Shown here piece by piece: positions 16,243-22,828 of a stretch of DNA of 64,000 nucleotides. The stretch covers positions 992,001 to 1,056,000 of the forward strand of contig CAYMNQ010000001.1 in assembly GCA_964391865.1 (NCBI GenBank). The letters run 5' to 3'. The position numbers and the translations under genes were made by a program. The notes under the pieces are model-generated. The model was given only the letters and a program-made list of their open reading frames with translations, did not search any database and was not told the origin of the DNA. Origin of the DNA: DASZQL01 sp964391865. Lineage in GTDB: Bacteria > Planctomycetota > Phycisphaerae > Phycisphaerales > UBA1924. How positions within the stretch are numbered: the first letter of the stretch is position 1; each line of letters starts with the position of its first letter.

Positions 16243-17259
16243 TCACTTCCGCAGCATCTTGAGCTGGAGCAGTTCGTTCACCGGCTCGGTGAACGAGCAG
16301 CTGCCGAAGCTGATGGCGAAAGTCTCGCGCACTCGCGCCAGGCGCGTGTTATCGAGCTTGATCGCGCGCCAGCCGATGCCCTGATCGTCAACGGTAAACG
16401 CGCTGATGTTCTGCTCGCTCAGGAGCGCCGCGGCGTCGGCCGGGGTTATCCGCGCGGCGCGGACGAACGCGGCGGCGAGGAACACGTTGAGGAATCCGAA
16501 CATCACGCCGCGCGGGCTGTCGGGCTCGTAGGTCAGCGGGTACTCTGCGCACACCGGGTGGTGCAGCCCGGCGGTGGCTTTGAACGGAACATCGGCGGCG
16601 GAACAGGCGGCGATGAAATTCGCCAGCGCGTCGGGCGCGGGGAAGGCGTCGGGCGTCACGCCGCCGGTGCGGACCTTGGCCCGCGCGCCGGTGCCTGAAA
16701 GCGCGGCCACCACGCCGCGCGGATCGCCCGCGAGCGGGAGCTCGAAGAAGGCTTCGAGCTGCTCGGGGATGATGTTGAGTGCGCGGTCGATCTCGGCAGC
16801 GGTGCTCGCTTTGAGTTCGATGGTGTCGACGACCGCGAAGCCGTTGCGGGCGGTGCCCTTTGACGGCGAGGGCGGCCCGGCGTTCGGCGCACCCGGTGCT
16901 GAGCCGGGTGCATGTGAACCGCGGCCGTAGGCTTCCTCGCCGCCGCCCTGGGCGTCCCCCTCAGCGTGGAGCTGGTTGAACGCGAAGATGCGGTCGATGT
17001 CGGTGTTCAGGTCGCCGTCGATGAGGGCGCTGATGCGCCAGGGTTCTTCGTCGTCGATCTGCGGCAGGAGCTTGGCGGCGTCGCGCTCGAATTCGCTCAG
17101 GCGCGAGACGGGCACGATGACGCGCCCGAGCATCCACGAGTGATCGCCTTCGAGATACTGCGCGTAGTTGGCGGCGGCCTGCGGCATGGGCAGCTTCGCC
17201 GGCGGGAACAACCCGGCGTAGTCGATGATCCCCGCCATCAGGGTGCGGATGCTCTGCAC
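16243..17259 (-). CDS. Conserved protein of unknown function
   Basis: A 338-residue soluble protein without signal or membrane segments; no named family recognised. Order of visible segments: IRTLMAGIIDYAGLFPPAKLPM at the N-terminus, MLGRVIVPVSRLSEFE, a low-complexity Gly/Pro segment at about residues 100-140, VDTIELKASTAAEID, then PFKATAGLHHPVC and GFLNVFLAAAFVRAA. The alternating strand and helix pattern with KxTAGLHHP suggests a TIM-barrel-like enzyme, which is inference only. The Gly/Pro segment includes HAPGSAPGA encoded by a perfect palindrome, so it is probably an inserted repeat. Confidence 0.75.
   Translation of the reverse strand: MQSIRTLMAGIIDYAGLFPPAKLPMPQAAANYAQYLEGDHSWMLGRVIVPVSRLSEFERDAAKLLPQIDDEEPWRISALIDGDLNTDIDRIFAFNQLHAEGDAQGGGEEAYGRGSHAPGSAPGAPNAGPPSPSKGTARNGFAVVDTIELKASTAAEIDRALNIIPEQLEAFFELPLAGDPRGVVAALSGTGARAKVRTGGVTPDAFPAPDALANFIAACSAADVPFKATAGLHHPVCAEYPLTYEPDSPRGVMFGFLNVFLAAAFVRAARITPADAAALLSEQNISAFTVDDQGIGWRAIKLDNTRLARVRETFAISFGSCSFTEPVNELLQLKMLRK
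16889..16911. repeat. Palindrome inserted in frame in a conserved gene
   Basis: GCACCCGG and CCGGGTGC flank the seven-base loop TGCTGAG. The loop resembles TGCTCTGA, the conserved loop of hairpins at 3.7 and 44.1-44.2 kb, less two bases. It falls inside the Gly/Pro segment of the host protein. Confidence 0.7.
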
Positions 17260-17358
17260 GAAGCGGTCTCTCCTGCGTAAAGCACGAAAGGGCGGGCGGC
17301 AGCATGTCGCCCGCGTCGAACATGGTACGGGGAAGCGGTTCGGCGTGGATCGTTGGGA

Positions 17359-18039
17359 TCAGGTGGGTGCGCCCGGAGGCACGCCGTGCGATCGCAAGTG
17401 CGCCGAAATCTGCCCCGCGGTGTCGCCCGCATGGTCGATGCGCTCGGCCCGCCAGCCCAGCGCCCGCGCCGCGTTTACATTTTCTTCAAGATCGTCGAAG
17501 AAGAGAATCTCGTGCGGGCGAGCGCCGAGCGCGGATTCAGCGAGCCGGTAGATCGATTCGTGCGGCTTGGCGGCGCGCATCTCGTGAGACACCAGATAAT
17601 GGTGCAGGCGCGGGATCGCGTCGCTCGGCTGGTCCGCGTGGGGTGCGGGCGCGCGGCCCGTCAGGATGCCCCAGTGCGCGTTGTTCGTGTTGCTCAGGCA
17701 CGCGGTGCGGACGTTCGGCAGCGCGTTGAGGCGCGCGATCAGCGGCGCGATGCCGGGGTAATCGCTCATTGTCCACGCGAGGTGGATGCGCTCGACCTCG
17801 GGCGGGCTGTACAGGCCGGCGCTCGCGCCGGCGATGGCGCCAAAGAAAGCCGCGTCGTCCATCGCGCCGGTCTGGTGCTGGTGGACGATCTCGTGGCGCT
17901 GGCGCGCGAGTTCCGGGTCGCGGAAGCGCGGCATGTCGCGCACTTCGACCCCCGCGCGGAGGCACGCTTCCTCCCATGTGCGGCAGATGCGGATCACCAC
18001 GCCGCCGAGGTCGAAACAGATGATGCGGGGTGTGCTCAT
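17359..18039 (-). CDS. HAD-superfamily hydrolase (subfamily IA)
   Basis: A 226-residue HAD phosphatase-like protein. Motif I is ICFDLGGVVIRI (nucleophile Asp, with Gly where many members have the second Asp, a variant seen in the epoxide-hydrolase-like/YihX group), motif II is ACLSNTNNAHWG, motif III Lys is in RAAKPHESIYRLA and motif IV is ILFFDDLEENVNAARALGW. A helical cap lies between motifs I and II. The likely role is sugar-phosphate or nucleotide dephosphorylation. ATG at 18039 matches motif I spacing; the open frame extends 10 codons further. Confidence 0.9.
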   Translation of the reverse strand: MSTPRIICFDLGGVVIRICRTWEEACLRAGVEVRDMPRFRDPELARQRHEIVHQHQTGAMDDAAFFGAIAGASAGLYSPPEVERIHLAWTMSDYPGIAPLIARLNALPNVRTACLSNTNNAHWGILTGRAPAPHADQPSDAIPRLHHYLVSHEMRAAKPHESIYRLAESALGARPHEILFFDDLEENVNAARALGWRAERIDHAGDTAGQISAHLRSHGVPPGAPT

Positions 18040-18144
18040 GCGCAAAGCGGGCTCAGGGGCGTTCGGCAACCGGAGACGACAGGCCAGTTCTGGGGGCGGC
18101 CGGTCGTCTCGGCGGCGGCGCGGTCGACTACAGTATCACCACCC

Positions 18145-18981
18145 ATGACCGACCCCGGCGACCACCCCACTGCTCCGACCCCCGACGCGACACGCGCTCG
18201 CGCTGACGACACCGGCCCGATCCCGCTCGAGTTCGAGCCCGAGCCGCCCAAGCTGCCGGGATCGGTGGTGGTTCGGAAGGAAGCGGAGGATCTGCACTCG
18301 GCGATGGGCGCGGACCTCTTCATCCACGCGATGAACTGCGTGCGCACCTTCGGCGATTTCCATCTCGCGCTCTCGGGCGGATCGACGCCCCTCCCGTTCT
18401 ATCAGCGTTTGATGGTGGATCCGATGTTCCGCGCGCTGCCGTGGACGCGGACGCACCTGTGGATTGTCGATGAGCGGCGCGTGCCCTTCGAGGATGAACG
18501 CAGCAACTACCGGCACATCGAGGAGATCATCGTCTCGCACTCCGACATCCCGCGCGAGCAGGCGCACCCCATGCTCGCGGTCGAGCGCGACGCGGACTTA
18601 CGCTACGAGCGCGAGCTGCGCGAGGCGCTGGGATGGCGCGAGAAGGGGCAGGACCGGCTCGACTACGTGCTGCTCGGCATGGGCGGCGACGGGCATACCG
18701 CGAGCCTGTTCCCGCGCTCGCCGGCGCTTGAGGTGAAGGACCGGCTGGTGACGATTAACGCGGGGCCGAGTGTGACGCCGCCCGAGCGCGTGACGATGAC
18801 GTACACGCTGATCAACTCGGCGCGGTTCATCGGTGTCTTAGTGACGGGCGAGGGCAAGCGCGCGATGGTGCAGCGGGTCGCCGACGGGCGAGATTCGGCG
18901 AGCGAACTGCCGATCCTGGGCGTGAAGCCGCTTGGGGGCGTGCTGCGGTGGTACGTTGATGAGGCGGCGTGCCCGCGCTGA
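18145..18981 (+). CDS. pgl: 6-phosphogluconolactonase
   Basis: A 278-residue DevB-type lactonase that hydrolyses 6-phosphogluconolactone in the oxidative pentose phosphate pathway. Family blocks: FHLALSGGSTPLPFYQRL, HLWIVDERRVPFEDERSNYRHI and LDYVLLGMGGDGHTASLFPRSPAL, the last carrying the catalytic His. An acidic Pro-rich N-terminal extension of about 40 residues precedes the domain. ATG 18145 is the sensible start; the longer open frame runs antisense through the HAD gene. It is divergent from the HAD gene, and no glucose-6-phosphate dehydrogenase gene lies nearby. Confidence 0.93.
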   Translation: MTDPGDHPTAPTPDATRARADDTGPIPLEFEPEPPKLPGSVVVRKEAEDLHSAMGADLFIHAMNCVRTFGDFHLALSGGSTPLPFYQRLMVDPMFRALPWTRTHLWIVDERRVPFEDERSNYRHIEEIIVSHSDIPREQAHPMLAVERDADLRYERELREALGWREKGQDRLDYVLLGMGGDGHTASLFPRSPALEVKDRLVTINAGPSVTPPERVTMTYTLINSARFIGVLVTGEGKRAMVQRVADGRDSASELPILGVKPLGGVLRWYVDEAACPR

Positions 18982-18984
18982 TCT

Positions 18985-19263
18985 TCAGCCGCGCAGATCC
19001 AGTTTCGATCCGACGGATGGCTGCTGCGGCTGATAGCCCGGGTGCGATTCGTGATCTTCGCGCGCGTCCTCGGTGTCGTTGGCGCTGACGCCGCGGGTCG
19101 CCTCAGCGGCTTCGGCCCGGTCGACGTTCAGTTCCGCCTCGTCTGCCGCGCGGGCGAAAGACTCGCCCGGCTTCTTCGCCGGCACGCCAGCGCGCACCGG
19201 ACGCTTTTCACGCTTCTCGATGGGCGTGGTCCCGACGGGCACGATGGAACCGATGAAAGGCAT
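18985..19263 (-). CDS. Small hypothetical acidic protein
   Basis: A 92-residue protein, rich in Ala, Glu and Asp, with no membrane segment or signal and no recognised domain. Sequence such as RAADEAELNVDRAEAAEATRG suggests charged helix and disorder. An AAGGGGGA sequence directly before the ATG could serve as a close ribosome-binding site. It is convergent with pgl with a 3-base gap. The lack of family evidence keeps this tentative, though the frame is uninterrupted and codon use matches neighbours. Confidence 0.55.
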   Translation of the reverse strand: MPFIGSIVPVGTTPIEKREKRPVRAGVPAKKPGESFARAADEAELNVDRAEAAEATRGVSANDTEDAREDHESHPGYQPQQPSVGSKLDLRG

Positions 19264-19350
19264 TCCCCCTTCTATCGGCTCGACGCGGCTTGTTGCTTTT
19301 ACTCTTTGTCAATTCAGTACTTATGACTGGATTGAAGTACTCGCGACCGG

Positions 19351-19794
19351 TCAATCCAGCCGCCGACGTAGGTCTGATAACAGCGCGGCGTGCTTCACCG
19401 GGTCAAACTGGTTCGCGGGGTCGTTCCACGCTTCGGGCGGGTAGAGCCAGATGGCTTTGGTCCGTAGCGATTCCGGCTCGTCGTGATAGCGCGGGATGAT
19501 GTGCGCATGCAGCGCCGGCTCGAGGTTGCCGAGGATTTCGTAGTTGATCCGGCGCGGTTGGCAGAGTGCCGTTACCGCGTCGCCGATGCGGACCATGTCG
19601 CTGAGGTACCGAGTTCGCGCGTCGCCCGTGAGGTCGTTCAGCGCGCCGACGACCGGGTCCGGCAGCAGCAGACAGTAGCCGCGCATGAATTGCGCCTCGG
19701 CGAGGATGACCCATCCGCTTGTCACCCGGCAGACGGCGTTCGGAAGCTCGCCCCGCCGGGCGGCGTCGACTTTCCGGTGGATCGCGGTGCTCAT
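19351..19794 (-). CDS. HIT-family protein
   Basis: A 147-residue histidine-triad-like protein. GWVILAEAQFMRGYCLLLPDPVV is the N-terminal HIT strand pair and EILGNLEPALHAHIIPRYHDEP the catalytic segment, reading HAHII with a third hydrophobic position where the third His is expected. Enzymes with the reduced motif still hydrolyse or transfer nucleotides in some branches. It overlaps ispF by an ATGA junction and is presumably co-expressed with it. Confidence 0.85.
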   Translation of the reverse strand: MSTAIHRKVDAARRGELPNAVCRVTSGWVILAEAQFMRGYCLLLPDPVVGALNDLTGDARTRYLSDMVRIGDAVTALCQPRRINYEILGNLEPALHAHIIPRYHDEPESLRTKAIWLYPPEAWNDPANQFDPVKHAALLSDLRRRLD

Positions 19795-20333
19795 GCGTCC
19801 GCCCGGCGCGACAGCAGCACCACGACATGCACCTCAACGGCTCGGCCTTCGCCCACGGCATCCACCTTCTCGTGCGTCTTGCCCTTCAGGTTGATGCGCG
19901 ATTCGCTCACAGCGAGGTGCCGCGCGAGGTTGGCGCGCATGCGGTCTTTCTCCGGCGAGAGCTTGGGTTTTTCGAGGATCACTGTGGCGTCGAGATTGAC
20001 GAGCTCGAACCCCAGCGCGCGCATGCGTTCTGCCGCGGCGTGGAGGTAGGTACCGGAGTCCTCGTTGTCGTGGCGCGGGTCGGTGTCGGGGAAAAGCTGT
20101 CCGATGTCGGGCTGCCCCAAGGCACCAAGGATGGCATCGACGACGGCGTGGTACAGCGCATCGCCGTCGGAATGCCCCACCGGCCCGACGGGGTGTTCGA
20201 GCCGAACCCCGCCGAGCGTGAACGCCCGGCCCTTCCCGGCGGGCGGGGGGGGTTCTAGGCGGTGCAGGTCGTAGCCGTGCCCGATGCGGAGGGAATCAGA
20301 CAAGGCGGGCAGGTTGTCGGGGGCTGGGGGCAA
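19791..20333 (-). CDS. ispF: 2-C-methyl-D-erythritol 2,4-cyclodiphosphate synthase
   Basis: A 180-residue MEP-pathway enzyme that cyclises CDP-ME-2-phosphate, releasing CMP. Visible: SLRIGHGYDLHRLEP with metal-binding Asp and His, GPVGHSDGDALYHAVVDAILGALG with the second metal His, GQLFPDTDPR and NLDATVILEKPKLSP, then KGKTHEKVDAVGEG. Length and motif order match the family, with a short Pro-rich loop (EPPPPAGKG). It overlaps the HIT gene; ispD is not in the window. Confidence 0.95.
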   Translation of the reverse strand: MPPAPDNLPALSDSLRIGHGYDLHRLEPPPPAGKGRAFTLGGVRLEHPVGPVGHSDGDALYHAVVDAILGALGQPDIGQLFPDTDPRHDNEDSGTYLHAAAERMRALGFELVNLDATVILEKPKLSPEKDRMRANLARHLAVSESRINLKGKTHEKVDAVGEGRAVEVHVVVLLSRRADA

Positions 20334-20510
20334 GCGGTTGATCTTGAGTCGGGGTGCGGTTCGGGTCGATGAGCGATGGTGCCGCGGGCGAACATTGCCG
20401 GCGGTGCTGTGGTATTGAACCGTCTTCGGGAGCGTATCTTACGCGCGACCTGGACGATGCCGACGACTTCTCGACCGACCGCGTGCCGAGGCACGCTGGA
20501 GCCGCTGACC

Positions 20511-21227
20511 ATGCTGAAGCGATCGAACCCCAATCACTCGAAGGTATCCGCCGCGTGGCGCGCGGCGGCCGTGTCCGTCGCCGCGTTGCTTGGTGCGAGC
20601 GGGCTTGGCGGTTGCTACAAGGACGGCGGGATGGGGTTCTCGTCGGACACGTACTCGTACAGCTCGACGAGCTGGCAGCCGTGGACCGTGTCGCTGGTGG
20701 ACACGCGCACGGGTGAGAGTCTGTGGTCGGTCGATGTGCCGGTGGGGAAGCGGCTGATCGTCGGGTTCCGGGAGGGGAGCGGGCCAAACCGAGTGAAGCC
20801 CGACATGATGCGTTGGGGCATCCTGGAGGGGAACCGGACGGTGGGGACGTTCCAGAATCAGATGCCCGTCCCGCCGATCACATCGCGCCGATTGGAGCCG
20901 ACGCTGCGCGCGGTGCCCGAGATGCCGCAGGCGCCGCTGCCCGGCTCGCCGTATGAGGATGTGAACTGGTCGCTGCAGAAGCAAGGCGGGGTGGGCGACG
21001 GCAAGGCGGACACGATGGGCGCGCCGAAGCTGCCGCCGGTGCTCAAGCGAGAGGATCCCGCGCCCGCTCCGGCCCCGTCGATGGAGCCGGAGACGGTGAA
21101 GCCGAGCGACGCGCCGCCCGTGGAGCCCGCGCCAGCCACCGAACCCGCGCCCGCCCCGCAGGAGCAGCCGAAAACGGAAGCGCCGGCGAAGCCCGAAGAA
21201 CCGCCGGTCGATCTGCCGGGGCGTTGA
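20511..21227 (+). CDS. Putative lipoprotein with Pro/Ala/Glu-rich tail
   Basis: A 238-residue lipoprotein: basic start MLKRSNPNHSK, hydrophobic AAAVSVAALLGASGL and lipobox GLGGC at about residue 34. The mature N-terminal part contains WQPWTVSLVDTRTGESLWSVDVPVGKRLIVGF, a small beta domain. The last 80 residues are low-complexity Pro, Ala and Glu, which could span the cell wall or periplasm. ATG 20511 has GGAG about 9 bases upstream. No family assigned. Confidence 0.75.
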   Translation: MLKRSNPNHSKVSAAWRAAAVSVAALLGASGLGGCYKDGGMGFSSDTYSYSSTSWQPWTVSLVDTRTGESLWSVDVPVGKRLIVGFREGSGPNRVKPDMMRWGILEGNRTVGTFQNQMPVPPITSRRLEPTLRAVPEMPQAPLPGSPYEDVNWSLQKQGGVGDGKADTMGAPKLPPVLKREDPAPAPAPSMEPETVKPSDAPPVEPAPATEPAPAPQEQPKTEAPAKPEEPPVDLPGR

Positions 21228-21364
21228 AGAATTCAGCTTTGACCGGTGTTCGAGAGAAGACGCGTCTGGAAATCCGCCGTGTGTGCCACGCCGCGGATGG
21301 TTGTGACATCGAACGTATGATGCCCCGAATAAGATAGGGGATTCGACGGGCATGGAGACTGTGA

Positions 21365-21922
21365 ATGCAGGAACAATCGAACGGCGGTTCCCAGAACATC
21401 GACGCGACCGCCGCGTGCTGCGCCGCGCTGCTTGTGCAGTGCGAGCGGTTTATCGGCGTCCTCCCGGCTGGCGTGTATTCCAAGCCGTGCGCAGAGTTCT
21501 TCGGCGGGACGATCGGGCAGCACGTGCGCCACGCGTTGGATCACTTCGCGGCACCGGTGCATGCGGGCTCGACGGGCGTGATCGATTACGACCACCGCGA
21601 GCGCGGCACGACCGTGGAGACAGACCCTCGCGCCGCGTCGGCGGAGCTGCGCTCCCTGCGCCGGCAGGTGGAGCAGCTTGATGAGCGGGCCGCCGCCCGA
21701 GCGGTGCGCGTGCGCGTCATGCTCAGCGGCGACGGGCAGGAAGTGGAGTTGGTTTCGACGCTGGCGCGCGAACTGGCGTTCGCCGCGCACCACGCGGTGC
21801 ATCACCACGCGATGATCGCGGTGATCGCGCAGCGGTTCGGCATCACGCCCCCGGCGGAGTTCGGCAAAGCGCCCTCGACGATCAATCACGAACAGTTCGC
21901 GGCCCGCGCGGCGGCGTCGTGA
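21365..21922 (+). CDS. DinB-like protein
   Basis: A 185-residue predicted four-helix protein. GTIGQHVRHALDHFAAP near residues 48-64 and RELAFAAHHAVHHHAMIAVIAQ near residues 133-154 hold the spaced His characteristic of DinB-like metal proteins; IDYDHRERGTTVET is the linking segment common to this subgroup. Activity unknown. It precedes the NRDE gene by 75 bases on the same strand. Confidence 0.75.
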   Translation: MQEQSNGGSQNIDATAACCAALLVQCERFIGVLPAGVYSKPCAEFFGGTIGQHVRHALDHFAAPVHAGSTGVIDYDHRERGTTVETDPRAASAELRSLRRQVEQLDERAAARAVRVRVMLSGDGQEVELVSTLARELAFAAHHAVHHHAMIAVIAQRFGITPPAEFGKAPSTINHEQFAARAAAS

Positions 21923-21997
21923 ACAGGAACGCAGGCGGGACGCCTGCACAACCGCTCTCTTCGCGCTCGATACTCACGACCCAAGACTCACGACTCC

Positions 21998-22828
21998 ATG
22001 TGTACCGTCACGATCATCCCGCTCCACACCGGTGGGTTCCGGCTGGTGACGAACCGCGACGAGCGGCGCTCGCGGCTGGCGGCGCTGCCGCCGAGGGTGA
22101 TGCCGATCGGCGTCGCCGGCTCGGCCACGGTGCGCTGCGTGTGGCCCATCGACGGCGAGGCGGGCGGCACGTGGATCGGCGCGAGCGAGTGCGGCACGGT
22201 GCTCACGCTGCTCAACGTGAATGATGACGCAGCACGGGCGGCGACGCCCCCGCGCGAATCGCTTCGCTCGCGCGGCGGGATTGTGCTGGAGGTTCTGCGC
22301 GGGCTTGCGATCGGCGAAAGAGGCGCCTCCCTGCCGGCCGGGGCTCGCTTGAGTGCCGTGGCGCGTTTGATTGAACGGATGGAACTGGAAGTCTATGCGC
22401 CGTTCCGGCTCGTGGGGGCGTGCGATGATGGTGTTGTTGAGTTCCGCTGGGATCGCGCGCGGCTGCAGTCGCGACGGCTGAATCTCGTGCCGGCGTGCTT
22501 TGTCAGCAGCGGGCTAGGGGATCATCGCGTCCAGCCGCGGCTTGCGTTGTGGGATGGATGGCTCGCCCGGCACGGCGCGACGCCGGAGGCGCAGGATGAG
22601 TTCCATCGGCACCAGTGGCCCGAGCACCACGAGATCAGCGTGCTGATGAGCCGGGCAGATGCGCGGACGGTCTCGACGACAGCGGCGGAAATCGGGCCGC
22701 GCCCCCCATTGGGCGAGGCGCGGTCGGTCGTGATGCGTTACCGTGATGACGGCGGCGATCGGGTGGTCTCGCTCGACGGCGGGCCGATCGGCGCTTCATC
22801 GGCGGTGCATGAGCGGGCGCGATGCTGA
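21998..22828 (+). CDS. NRDE (TANGO2-like) family protein
   Basis: A 276-residue member of the NRDE family, named for the N-terminal motif, here FRLVTNRDERRSR after the MCTVTII start that supplies a potential N-terminal nucleophile Cys. DGEAGGTWIGASECGTVLTLLNVN follows, as in family members. The eukaryotic homologue TANGO2 has been linked to haem or lipid handling; the bacterial role is not established. The stop overlaps the start of the 908-residue fusion gene by seven bases, pointing to coupled translation. Confidence 0.88.
   Translation: MCTVTIIPLHTGGFRLVTNRDERRSRLAALPPRVMPIGVAGSATVRCVWPIDGEAGGTWIGASECGTVLTLLNVNDDAARAATPPRESLRSRGGIVLEVLRGLAIGERGASLPAGARLSAVARLIERMELEVYAPFRLVGACDDGVVEFRWDRARLQSRRLNLVPACFVSSGLGDHRVQPRLALWDGWLARHGATPEAQDEFHRHQWPEHHEISVLMSRADARTVSTTAAEIGPRPPLGEARSVVMRYRDDGGDRVVSLDGGPIGASSAVHERARC
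22250..22275. repeat. GC hairpin within the NRDE gene
   Basis: CCGCGCGA pairs with TCGCGCGG across a ten-base loop. It encodes part of the PPRESLRSRGG segment. It resembles the in-frame palindromes elsewhere in the window but could also be chance in a GC-rich gene. Confidence 0.35.
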
